A stretch of 64,000 nucleotides of DNA, taken from contig MNCI01022658.1 of NCBI GenBank assembly GCA_015680685.1, forward strand, positions 289,960 to 353,959. Reading direction: 5' to 3'. The translations under genes and the position numbers were made by a program. Positions 45,956 through 56,764 of this stretch are shown piece by piece; the stretch's first letter is position 1, and the number at the start of each line of letters is the position of its first letter. The notes under the pieces are model-generated. The model was not told the DNA's origin. It saw only the letters and a program-made list of their open reading frames with translations, and did not search any database. The stretch is from Gnetum montanum. Its lineage: Eukaryota > Streptophyta > Gnetopsida > Gnetales > Gnetaceae.

Positions 45956-47879
45956 TCACTGGGTGTCTTTTGATGTGGTGGTTGGAATGTACCCAAATTG
46001 GGGTTCACACACTTGATTAAAGTAAATATAGTGGGGCAGATTATAAGATGTGGTTTTGTAATAAGGAGCTAACCTACTATGGCATCCATGACCATAAGAT
46101 GGTATGCAAGGATTGATATGTCTTTCCACGTGGCTATATTCATTGGGCCACATGGCAGTTGGAGCATTAATTGATGGCCCGGATAAAGTAACATGAGACG
46201 TTGAGTTCGAGGAGAAAGATGCATCATAGTGTTGGGCTTGTGCTGAGTTGATGGATGCAGTGGGTTTAGAACCATGCTATTTCTTTCTATGGTCATGCCT
46301 AAAGAAAGGATAGTTCCAACACTATGAACCTCCACTACTATTGACAATAGCAGCACAAGTAATGTTCATGAGTTGGTGCCATTGTGCAACACCTTCTGGC
46401 ATAATTGGTGGTGATGTAGAAGGAGGTGAATGATGAGAATATTAAGGGCAAGGAGAAGTTTAAGGAACATGAGGTGGTGATCTTGTTAGAGAGGACATGG
46501 GTTGATAAGACTTAGGAGGATGATAATGATGACGTGAAGCATAGGATGTTGATTCAATTGGAGAAACAAGATATTGAACATAATGAATGTTTGACAATGG
46601 GACATACAAAGGGTATGGTCGGTTTGGCAGTGGCCTCCCCCACAACTAGGGTTTTTTCCACTATGGTTGAATATGGTATTTCTGTATGAATTCTGGATGT
46701 AACATTCCCCTCCAATGCTCATGTAAATGTGACAAGATTGGGTAGTGGCCTTTGGGATGATTGTATAGGCAAACATTACATTGACACATATGATTGGCAG
46801 TTGAGCTCCTATTCTTATTATCTTCATCCCTTCATTCTGATTGTTGCATGGTGTCCTATCCTGTTTCTTAATTTGGCATAGTTCCACCTCTAATAATGTT
46901 GGCATATTATCCGCATTTTTCATGTACCCATTTTGTCATCTTATTGATCTTTTCCTCAATTTCATCTAGTGATTGTAGTATTGGAAAAGATAGAAATGGT
47001 TTCACCTCCTTGAGGTGAGTTGATTTCTCCTTTTCATGATCATGGACCTTTGCTATTTTGATATTTTTGTCTTGTTGAGGGCTTTCAACATTTTTCCATT
47101 TAGCTATTTCTACTTATTCTTTTGCTACCTACTTGATAAGCTTTTGGAATTGGTGGGTTTGAAGCTCATATAGTTGTCCTCGGGCATACATCTCTAGGGT
47201 CTCCCTTGTTCCATTACAAAGCTCATCCATGATGTGATACATTAGCCTTTCCTTAGAGAACCCATGGCCTGGGCATTTTTTTAACAAAGAATAATATATT
47301 TCTAAGGCCATGTACAAAGGTTCATGTTGTGCTTGTTTCCACTCTTGGAATTGTCTCCTAAAGGCTAATACTCTTGCCTAGGTTTGACATCTTTCTAGTA
47401 AAGAGTTCTACCATTGTTGGCCAACATCGAATTGATTTTGGTGTTAAGGACCTGTACCATACTTTTTCTTGGCCAATGAGTGTCGTAGGTTTTTGCCACC
47501 CATTATCAATATTGTTCCATACATAGGAATCATAGAATGCTTGTAAATGATGTTGTAGATCTAAATCATAGCCTCCTAAAAACTTGGGAAAGTTACTTAC
47601 ATCAAGCATGGGTAGACGACTTTCCTTATGATGCCTACAGGATATTTGAATAGCCTCTTGTATCTACATTAGGCTCTTAATGGCCAGCAGGGGTTCATCA
47701 TCACTAGGTAGGTTATGAATTTGTGAGTTGGGACGATGCTGTTTTCGTTTATGTACATAGGAGATCCTTGCATAAGATTGAGTACTCCAAACTTCATCTT
47801 CATCATCATATAGTTCATTGGTTCTCCAATGAATTGCCTTACTAGTTGTTGCATTATCATAGTCTTGTGAGAGAGACAT
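45956..47879 (-). pseudogene. Ath-5 gag (B2 type)
   Basis: The Met at 47,879 starts MSLSQDYDNATTSKAIHW. Then come DEPLLAIKSLM, LDVSNFPKFLGGYDLDLQHH at about 47,608, VWYRSLTPKSIRCWPTMVEL, YYSLLKKCPGHGFSKERLMY at about 47,300, GTRETLEMYARGQLYELQTH, and a polar tail. A zinc knuckle CNVCLYNHPKGHY at about 46,785-46,747 has its last Cys changed to Tyr. A Pro/Tyr/His-rich tail runs to about 45,956. Shared with Ath-4 and Ath-6. Stops and frameshifts, but long readable blocks. It is related to, but distinct from, the B1 gag. Confidence 0.8.
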
Positions 47880-48008
47880 TTTTGTGAATTTGTGTGACTT
47901 ATTTTCAATTACTTCTTTCTGAAAGATATATCATCAAGGCTTCATTACAAAAATCTTGAATGATGTAACTAATCTAAATAACTAGCACCATCCTCGACAC
48001 TAGTGCCA

Positions 48009-48867
48009 ATGGTGAGTGTTTAGGTATTCCTACACTCAACCATACGAATACAAGTGTTCATGCATGATCTGGTCAAACTCCGCAGATGCACTAATTATGG
48101 TATCTAGATAGTTACACGTTGATTGTAGTTTGCTATCTTCCCACCTTGATTAGTATTTACTTGGTCACATATGATTTAGTCCAGAGTGAGGCGAATGATG
48201 TGACCCTAAACTAATGCTACTCCTAGAGAAAATGGAAAATAATCTTGTTTTAAGCTAATATGTAATGAGAAGCAAAATCTAAACTAGCCTAAGTGTGATG
48301 AGCATCCATCCTTAATCATCCATGCACATCTTGGACCTCGTGTACTACCTCGAGGATTACCAAGTGCATATTACTTGAGCACTCCTAGTTACGCTACTGG
48401 GTTACCAAGTAGTTACAGTTAAATGTTTGTGATTAAGTCGTACTCATTCCGTATTTAACAACAAGAATAGTAAATGACAATAAAGGAATATTAATTAAGA
48501 AATCAATAAATTAAAATAATAATTAAATAATTAAACAATTAAAAACTAAGTAAATGCTCCAATGATGGAGTAATCTCGATCTTTATTCTCAATCATGTGC
48601 GTGTCCAAGTACGTCACACTTGAATAAAGATATGGTACAATTACAATCATCACACTACGAGCATGCATTGGGGAAAGAATTGAAAGTAATTGAAAACTGA
48701 CAAAAAAGACTCTATTCCTACACTTACTGACTCCCCCCCTCTTCCTATGCATCCAAATGTATATTTATAGGCTTACATAGGAATCCTGATATCGTGTATC
48801 TGATATCGTTATCCAGGCCACGATATCACATACCCAATATTGGGGCCTAGCAAAATATAGTTCATCT
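48009..48867 (-). repeat. 5' LTR of Ath-5
   Basis: 859 bases. The minus strand starts GATGAACTATATTTTGC and ends TAAACACTCACCA. U3 palindromes GATATCG lie at 48,788-48,840, CCTATAAATATACA at about 48,768, and AATAAAGATCGAG at about 48,590. The PBS follows at 48,008 as TTGGCACTAGTGTCGAGG. Confidence 0.85.
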
Positions 48868-48872
48868 CTTAG
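48868..48872. repeat. Right target site duplication of Ath-5
   Basis: CTTAG, matching 40,805-40,809. Confidence 0.85.
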
Positions 48873-50200
48873 TGTGATTCTAGAGTTAGAAATTTTTCAA
48901 GGAAGTTTCCCTAAAAGTTAAATGTTAGATCTAATCTATTTAGGTGATACATAAAAATACATGTAATGGTTTTAAGGAATGTTCAATTGAAATAATGACA
49001 AAGGAAAGAATAAATCTGGCAATGCAGTACTCAGAGGGTATAAGATGATGTGGTGATGTGCAACAAGTACAAATTTCAAAAGTTACGCAAGTGGATCCTT
49101 CCCAAAGTAGGTTCCAACCTATAATGCCCTTGCATAAACACACCTTAAAATGTCCGTAGGCACTAAAAGGGTTAAATGCAATTCGCACCTGTGCAACAAA
49201 ACACACATGTTAAATACCACTGCGATGAGGTATGAATTCTATGCCACACAAGACACAAGTTAGAAATACTTGGATAATAAATCCAAAGTGTTGTGCATGC
49301 TTAGGGTACCATTAGCCTTTTGTTCTAAGATCTAGACCAAGTCCATACCTTTGGTCAGTGACATCGCATTATTTCATTTAATGATAAACAACCATAAGAG
49401 CATCATGACAACAAGGCATATGATCACTTGGAATTTTGTGCAAGGGAGGAGTGATTCAAATTTGTCTATGGCATATTTTTTTGGTCTTTTTTTTTCTGGT
49501 TCATTTCTTATTTTTTTTCCCTTGCTTTTCTTTATCTCTTTTTCTTCCTTATCTTTTTCTTTTTCCAGCCACTTTTTGCACTTTGTCTTTTCCAAAAGTG
49601 ATCCAAAGAAGTTGCCAACCTTTAGGCATGTGTGCATGTCTTTCTAGTGGGACCCCCTAGAACAACATTGAGTGCCTTTATCACAACTCTTACTTCCATT
49701 TTTCATTAGATCTACAAGGATCTTAGTACAACCAAGCTACACAATAGCACCTACAGATGTTACCAAAGAGAATCCACAAGTCCCCTTGATGTCACACCCT
49801 TTTCATTCCCTCTTAGTTTGTCACTCTTTGCTCTAGGCATAATGAGTACAAAGTTACTTTGAGTTTTAATGAAAACAAGAATATCATTGTACCCAGAGTA
49901 GAACCTCTTATTAATAGAATGGGTGGGTGGATGTTGTGGGCTCACTATCCAAATAATTAGTCACCTGTGACTTGATAGCATAGAACAACACCTCAACCAA
50001 TAGGTCACATTAGTATTTTATTCATAGATGAGATTACCCTCAAAAAGATAAAATGACAAATCGAAATATGAAAAATTACAAAATGAAAAATTGGAAAACA
50101 AAAATTGTAAAACTAAAGAAAAGGAAAAACATTTACTAATTTTTCTTGTTACAATGGGGGGTATCCCCCATGACTGAACCTTGGATCATGGCAAGAATTA
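48873..50200 (-). other. Ath-4 noncoding region
   Basis: The body of Ath-4 between the accessory ORF and gag tail. It includes a long pyrimidine-rich stretch on the plus strand (49,470-49,580; purine-rich on the coding strand), matched by the purine-rich stretch of Ath-6 at 63,910-63,960. No coding homology. Confidence 0.55.
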
Positions 50201-52615
50201 ATAAATGGAAAGTTTGGATCCATGCATATTAAAAATATTGGGGTCTGGTCATATCCAAACCATTAGGTGTCTGTTGGTATGGTGGCAGGAATGTACCCAA
50301 ATTGAGGTTCACACACTTGATTATAGTAGGCATAGTGGGGCAGATTATAAGATGTGGTCACATGATAAGAGGCTAACCCACTATGACACTTGTGACCATA
50401 AGACGGTATGCAAGGATCAATATGTCTCCCCATGTTGTTATATTCATTGGGTTAGGTGGTTGTTGGAGTATTGATTGGTGGCCTGGATAAGGTAATAGGA
50501 GGCATTGAGTTTGAAGAGGAAGGTGCATCACAGTGTTGGGCTTGTGCTGAGTTGGAGGATGCAGTGATTTCAAAACCATGCTATCTCTTTCTACGGCCAT
50601 TCCTAAAGAAAGGATGCTTCTAACATTGTTGAGAACTCCCACTGCTATTGACAATAGTAGCATAACTAATGTTTTTTGGTTGGTGCTGTGGTGCAAAACC
50701 TTCCAGTACGACTAGTGGCGATGTAGGAGGAGGTGAAGGATGACAATATTAAGAGTAAGAAGAAGTGTAAGGAACATGAGGTGGTGATCTCGTAGGAGAG
50801 GACATGAGTTGATGATACTCAGGAGAGTGATAACAACGAGGTGAAGTAGAGGATGTTGATCTAGTTGGAGAAACAAGGTGTTGAACATAATAAGCGCTTA
50901 GTTTTGGGTGTTACAAATGGTGTGGCCAGTTTGGCGATGGCCTCCCCCACAACTAGGGGTTTTGCCATTGCTGTTGAGCACAGTACTGAGGCTGGTAAGA
51001 ATTTACCCATAGATAGTATGATGAGTTGTGGAATTTTCCATAAAGTTGTGGGACAAGGATACACCCAACCATGTACTTCTATATGAAATCTAGATGTAAC
51101 ATTCTTCCCTAATGCTCATGTAGATGTGACAAAATTGGGCATTGGCCTCTTGGGTGACCATACAGGCAATACTTATGTTTTGCGATTAAGCCCCTATCCT
51201 CATTTATTCAGCCCTTCTTTTCAATTGTTGAATGGTATTTTGTCCTATTTCTTGGTTTGGTATCCTCTTTTTATTTTGGTTGTTAAAGTTATCTTGCATG
51301 GGTCTCCCTTTAATAATGTCTGCATATTCTCTACATTTTTCATGTACCCACTCTATCATCTTATTGACCTTTGCCTCAATTTCATCTAGTATTTTTAGTA
51401 TCGGCAAAGGTAAAAACAGTTTCACCTCCTCAAGGTGAGTTGATTTCTCCTCTTTATGATTATGGACCTTTGTTACTTCAAGAGGTTGGTCTTGTTGAGA
51501 TTTTTCAACATTCTCCCATTTGGCTATTTCTCCTTCTTCTTTTGCTACCCACTTAATAAGCTCTTGGAATTGATGGGTTTGTAGTTCATATAGTTGACCT
51601 GGGGCATACATCCCTAGGGTGTCCCTTGTTTCATTATGGAGCCCATCCATGATGTGATACATTAGCCTTTCNCCTATAATGGTAAACCTCTTCAATGAAA
51701 GATATCAAACCTATGCAAGAGTGTTAGCCTTGAGGAGACAAATCCAAGAGTGGAACACAAGGGCAACATGAACCCTTGGACATGGACTTAGAAAGATATT
51801 ACTCTTTGTTAAACAAATACCCAAGCCATGGGTTCTCCAATGAAAGGCTAATGTATCACATCATGGATGGGCTCCATAATGAAACAAGGGACACCCTAGG
51901 GATGTATGCCCCAGGTCAACTATATGAACTACAAACCCATCAATTCCNGAGCTTAAGCCTTTGCCACCCATTCTCAACGTTGTTCCATACACAGGCATCA
52001 TAGAAGGCTTGTAAATGATGTTGTGGATTTGAATCATATCCTTTTGAGAACTTAGAAAAGTTGTTTAAATCAAGCTTGGGTAGAAGGCTTTCCTTGCGAT
52101 GCCTATGGGATATTTGAATGGCCTTTATTATATGCATTAGGCTCTTAGTGGTCAATAGGGGTTCATCGTCACTAAATAGGTTGTGAGTTCGTGAGTTGGG
52201 ACAATGTTGTCTATGTTCATGTTGGTGTTCCTAATTTTCCTTGTGGGTTTGATTTTTATTTCTACACTGACCCCTTGAGGAATAGTCACCCGTGTCACAA
52301 CCCAATGTTGAAAGAGGAGAGAAAGAGAGGAAATTGAAAAACTCATCATGACTTTTGTAAGTCTCCCAATCATCCCCTAATGTACTCTTGCTATCCATTG
52401 AGAAGGTCCTAGGCCTTACGAGCCTCCTCATTCTAGGGGAAGTCCCATCTTAACTAGAGGTGTCTAAGTTGGATGATAGAAGTCCTTGAGTATTGTTGGG
52501 GTATCTATGAACATATGAAACTCCTACATAAGATTGAGTACTCCAAACTCCTTTTTTGGTTCTCCAATGAATTACCTTGCTAGATGTTGCATTATCACTG
52601 TCTTGTGAAAGAGAC
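50201..52615 (-). pseudogene. Ath-4 gag (B2 type) with flipped assembly block
   Basis: From the Met near 52,615 (MSLSQDSDNATSSKVIHW) the frame passes through a Thr/Asn-rich insertion, DEPL-like text at about 52,170 and LDLNNFSKFSKGYDSNPQHH at about 52,070. It is then interrupted at 51,958-51,672 by a block in opposite orientation. It resumes with ERLMYHIMDGLHNETRDTLG at about 51,670, GQLYELQTHQFQELIKWVAK, a charged tail, and a knuckle remnant HKYCLYGHPRGQC at about 51,185-51,145. A Pro-rich tail runs to about 50,201. Same protein as in Ath-5 and Ath-6. Confidence 0.75.
51673..51957. other. Inverted block bounded by single Ns (probable scaffolding error)
   Basis: Single N at 51,672 and 51,958. 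The block reads gag on the plus strand, whereas both flanks read it on the minus strand. Its last 112 bases (51,846-51,957) are the exact or near-exact reverse complement of 51,560-51,671. Turning it round and merging that overlap would restore a continuous gag. Confidence 0.85.
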
Positions 52616-52749
52616 ATTGTTGTAAATTTATGTGACTTAATTAAATTTAATTTTTTTTCTAAAAGATATATTGTTAATACCCTATTACAGCGATCTTGTA
52701 TGATATACCTCATTTAGATAACTAGCACTGTCCTCAGTAACAGTGCCAA

Positions 52750-53530
52750 AGATGAGTGGCAAGATACCCCTAGCTCAACCATATAAATAGGAGTGTTTAT
52801 GCGTGATCCAATCAAACTTTGTGGATGGACTACTTGTGACACCTACAAAGTTATATGTTGACCGTAGTTTGCTATCTTCCCACCTAGACTAGTATTTGTT
52901 TTGTCACATATGGTTTAGTCCAAAGTGAGGTGTATGATGGGATTTCTAACACTATGCTACTCCTAAAGATAATGAGAAATAACCTTGATTAAGCTAATAA
53001 GAAATATGAAGTAAAATCTAAGCTAGCCTAAGTGCGATGAGCATTCGTCCTTAATCATCCATGTGCATCTTGGACTTCGTGTACTACCTCTAGGATTACC
53101 AAGTGCACATTCACTTGAAGCACTACTTGACATGCTATTGGGTTACCACGTAGTTACACTTAAATGTTCATGATTAAGATGTACTTATTCCGCATTAACA
53201 ACAAGAATAGTAAATTGCAATAAAATAAATATTAACTAAGAAAATAACAATAAATAATTAATAATTAAAACAAATTAAAAGCTAAGTGAATGCTACAATG
53301 ATGGAGTAATCTCGATCTTTATTGCCAATTGTGTGTGTGTCCAAGTACATCACACTCGGATAAAGGTTCCATACAATTAGAAGCATTACACTGCCAACAT
53401 GCACTTAGGAAAGCAAAGGAATTAAAAACTAATTAAAAATTGATAAAAAGACTCGACTCAAAGACTTACAGGAAAAAGACCCCTCCTTGTGCACCTAAGT
53501 GCTATATTTATAAGCCAACATAGAAATGAG
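52750..53530 (-). repeat. 5' LTR of Ath-4 (outer end lost)
   Basis: Matches the 3' LTR 39,212-39,990 up to the words TATAAGCCAACATAG at about 53,507-53,523, then diverges. The U3 palindromes are therefore missing. The PBS beside it reads TTGGCACTGTTACTGAGGAC on the minus strand at 52,749-52,730. Confidence 0.8.
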
Positions 53531-54502
53531 TATCTGAATCAGTTGGAATGCTTAATCTAGGCTCGGTGTGGGTGTAGTGAGTTGCATTGGTTGTGCGACT
53601 TGTTATGCTATTAATGGTCCATGGTCCTACTATGGGCTATGTGACCACATGGGATGCTTGTTGAGTGTACTACTATTGTGTGTGTTGCTGTTGCATGTGT
53701 TATGCCTAGGGCATGGAGGCAAGGCCCCACAATGTAGTTGTGGTTGTGGCTGATGTAATGGGTGCCACCAAGATAGGTGGGATGTATGATGCTTGACTCA
53801 TGTACGGTTGGGATGTCAACACTCTGTGCATGTAGGGTTGGGTTGGCATCATGGATGCCAAAATAGAGGATTGCATGGACTATGCCAAGACCATGAAGGA
53901 CATGGTGACAGATGGTCCTACACCCTAATGTGTATGGGCTTGATGGCTTGCCACAATTGATGTCAACCTAGGTGGCTACAAGGGATACGTTACTACCTCA
54001 AAGAAAATAGATGGCTGAGATTGCAAGGGAGCCACTTTAGAGGTAGGTGGCAGGAAAGAGATGTAGAAGGAATTCTCATTCTTTGAGTGAGCCTAGAATT
54101 CCTCTTGCCCATCCTGCAAGGGCTCCTCATAGTTAGTTTCTGCATCCTGCTCATTTGACCCACTCAATCGGATGAGTTGTTTAAGCATCCATTGAAAGGT
54201 CTCGGTGAGGGGGATGAGATTGTTAGGGTAGGGAAGTACTTCCTCCCGTTTTGATGTATGAGCTCATAACCTCACTTTGCATCCAACTCTTGGTGATCCA
54301 AGGGAATGCCCACCTGGAGTTTTGCACAAAGAAAGTTGTATTTGTCTTTATCAAGCACCATGTGCTCAGGAGATTGGTTACGAATCTTAAGGGATTACCT
54401 TCCCACAAAAATGGGCCAAGAAATGTCAATTGTGAATTCTTGCTGAATAGGCCTAATGATGACCACACTTGAGGTGGAGGTCGAAGGCTCTTCAGGATTC
54501 AT
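53531..54502 (-). pseudogene. TatA-2 gag N-terminus
   Basis: MNPEEPSTSTSS starts at 54,502. It follows with VVIIRP, a divergent SWPIFVGR segment, DKDKYNFLCAKLQ, YELIHQNGRKYFPTLTI, then a frame change and EQDAETNYEEPLQDGQEEF at about 54,145-54,085, and a Met/Pro/Ser-rich tail. TatA-1 has the same order (MNPIAITRP, EEYNFIYVKIQ, FEMIHxGGHDFTPTTYDIIP, then EEEEDELVAQS). Divergence is high, so the two copies are old or belong to different subfamilies. The Gag core is not reached. Confidence 0.65.
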
Positions 54503-54908
54503 GGTATTGTGAAAAGATGTATAAGGTGCGAAACTAGAAAAGAAATGGCTAAGTATAATGATTGTTAAAAACTGCTAAGTATAGAAATGCTGAAATGATA
54601 GCTAAGTCTAAGAGTGCTACTAGAGAAGTATCTAACTCTGGTTCTACGCTTGATATGTTAGAGCTTGCTACACTTTCATGATGAGGGCAAGCTACGCTCT
54701 TCTTGGCACACAGAGTCTAGAGTCCAAGTGCAAGAAATACACTTTGGCTTTCATCCTACAAGGTTTTAGGGGAACCAACAATTAGGACCAATCTACACTA
54801 GCTGGCTCATAAACAATCGCAAGGGTGTCACATCTACACTAGTTCAAAGCCAGTAACAGAGGTGCAAAGAGCATGTGGGACTACCACTAAACGTAGAAGA
54901 AAATGGCG
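54503..54908 (-). other. TatA-2 leader
   Basis: Noncoding leader between PBS and the first gag codon, longer than in TatA-1. It contains several short GCTACG words. Confidence 0.5.
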
Positions 54909-54930
54909 AGCCCTCCTTCTAGCACTAGAG
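54909..54930 (-). promoter_or_regulatory. Primer binding site of TatA-2
   Basis: On the minus strand CTAGTGCTAGAAGGAGGGC matches the TatA-1 PBS, with TGGCGC changed to TAGTGC, a CG-decay pattern. Confidence 0.6.
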
Positions 54931-54934
54931 AGCT

Positions 54935-56533
54935 ATAGTAACCAAAAATGTTGGTAGCTAGAACACTAAGGGATTCGTGGATGCATAACCTTTACCCTGC
55001 CTTTACGTGAGGGCCTTTGTTAGAAAACAAAGGTGGAGTGCCCTAAATAGTCTTGTCAATCAAACAAGGAGTTTGCCGGCTACAACTGAGATATTAGGTG
55101 TAGCCAGGGGGTGGTGTGATTAGCTAAAATGCAAGTGATGACTTTGTGAGATAATGCTAAGCATTCTAATGGAATTTTCGGAAGTACCAAGACTAGCTAA
55201 GCCTAAGCGTAGTGGGGTTTCCCAGCGCAAGAATGGCAATGCAAACATGTGAAAATGTGTAAAGTAGCGAAAATCGAAAATGTGGTACTAAATGTTAAAG
55301 AAAATGCTTAAAATACAATAGAGTTTAAAAGAAAAAAGAATGGTACCACCCTAGATGGGGAGCGTAGCAATTACAAATAAATGTTGAGGAGGTACACGGT
55401 GTACAAATAGGTGTAGTAGCATCGTAGCCACAATCTCTGGGATGTCCTAGGGTGAAGATCGATATCCACTATGAAGTTTGTGCCTGCTAGGTTGGCTACC
55501 ACGATGTCCTATGGGCTGCAGTGTGCTATAGTGCTAAATGTGATGTGAAGGTGTTGTCAAGATGTCGATATGCTCCAGTGTGCAGGGTGCTCAAGGTGCC
55601 TCGGGTGCCAAGTGGTACTCTAAAAGTGCCAACTGCCGCTTGAATTTGCCAACCAAATGCTTCAAATTCCCACCACTAAAATGAATTACCCTTCATAGAG
55701 TGTGGAATGTGGAGGTATTTATAGGCTTAGGGTTAGTGTGAAGTGTAGATTGAGTGCCACATGGCAAAGGGGTAGGTGGGGCTACACTGACCTCTACTAT
55801 GCTCCCATTAGAGCAACTAATGCTATACTTTGGTGTGCTCCAATTGACCTCGAGAGACTGTCGAATTGTAACTACGTTGCCAAGATTGCATGTGTCAAAG
55901 TCAAAAAATACCATAATGTACCTGCAAATAGGGCAATTTGGAGGCTACGCTCTGGGACTACGTTCTCCCCTCTTTCGAGTGGGATCAAGCATAGGTACAA
56001 TTTTAGGACACAAGGGGATATAAAGGAAGTGCAAGTTGTTGATTTTTCTTGCCGAAGGAGTGCTGGAGCTGAAATGAAGGCATGTGTTGAGCTCTAGAAG
56101 CTTTTGGAGGTAGTTTCGTGTTGCTATACTAGTTATGCTTTGGAGTGTAGCCTAACAGTTAGGCAAATTTTTCCAAAAAGTGAAGTCCAATACTGCTACA
56201 CTTGCTACGCTCATGATTGTAGTAGGGAAGGGATAGGGTGTAGCATGGACACTTAGGGAAATCTGGCAAAAATTGCAATTCTCATTCTTGCTACGCCAGT
56301 TATGCTCAGGAGCGTAGCAAGAGGGGTAGCTTTAGGAGTTAGGAAATCTGCTGAGTGTCTCTCTTATGCTGAGCTAGCTTAACAACTTCTAGCTTGACAC
56401 TAATGCAAATTGGCCACTGGAGTGCTGCTATGCTTGCTACACTCACAAACATAGTAGGAGGAATGGAAGCATAGCAAGACACTTAGAAAAATTTTGCAGT
56501 TGAAGTGTTGTTGCCCGAATTTGGTGGTGTTTA
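54935..56533 (-). repeat. 5' LTR of TatA-2
   Basis: The inner border comes from the PBS. The outer border comes from the TAAACACCACC word at 56,533, matching TGAAACACCG of TatA-1. TATAAATACCTCC on the minus strand at about 55,720 is the likely TATA box. U3 contains several CTACGC/GCGTAGC words (56,195-56,450). Apparent ORFs inside (for example around 55,700-56,097) look like chance. Confidence 0.65.
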
Positions 56534-56764
56534 GGGAACCAATGATGGCTACTACAACCCATAATTGTTTGATATCTCCTTTGTATGTTGACATATTAAA
56601 CAACCTTCAACATATATTTTTATTTACAACCTTATTCCAAACCAGTAAAAATATTTGTGTAACCTTTTTATCCTTTTATTTTTAGCCTACATGAGGTGAA
56701 AGTCCACTTCTATGTAATTCATAAATCAATTTCTCATCAAACTTCCTTATGGAATGCAAATTTT
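56534..56764. other. Flank between TatA-2 LTR and repeat-containing gene
   Basis: AT-rich, no recognisable feature. Possibly 3' flank of the minus-strand gene. Confidence 0.4.

Larger units (their letters stand above)
40810..48867 (-). mobile_element. Ath-5: complete B2 non-autonomous Athila-like element nested in Ath-4
   Basis: 5' LTR 48,009-48,867; PBS at about 48,008; gag 47,879-45,956; noncoding; accessory ORF 44,599-41,830; PPT 41,632-41,646; 3' LTR 40,810-41,631. CTTAG is duplicated on both sides. The sequence left of 40,805 continues at 48,873 as the body of Ath-4. There is no protease, RT or integrase, so it must be moved by a partner, most simply the B1/Athila family that shares its PBS and PPT. 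Confidence 0.9.
39212..53530 (-). mobile_element. Ath-4: outer B2 non-autonomous Athila-like element, interrupted by Ath-5
   Basis: The 3' LTR is at 39,212-40,099 with PPT (40,100-40,114). A short 3' body (40,115-40,809) is interrupted by Ath-5. The body resumes at 48,873 and runs through noncoding, Pro-rich and gag sequence to the PBS (about 52,749), with a 5' LTR (52,750-about 53,530) cut off at TatA-2. It has no pol. The accessory ORF is reduced to N- and C-terminal ends. A flipped 285-base block in gag is probably an assembly error. Confidence 0.8.
53531..56533 (-). mobile_element. TatA-2: 5' end of a second Tat-like element
   Basis: The 5' LTR (56,533-54,935), PBS (54,930-54,909), leader and the first part of gag (54,502-53,531) match the same parts of TatA-1. 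Everything downstream is missing. The break falls directly against the truncated 5' LTR of Ath-4, so one deletion or recombination probably removed the end of both. Confidence 0.75.

Noticed and set aside
49351-49660. Phe/Ser-rich plus-strand ORFs and the Lys/Glu-rich ORF opposite them
   Set aside because: Both arise from a pyrimidine/purine-rich tract in the noncoding region of Ath-4 that is also present in Ath-6.
55702-56097. 131-codon plus-strand ORF as a gene
   Set aside because: It lies inside the TatA-2 LTR over its TATA region, overlaps another open frame, and shows no recognisable domain.
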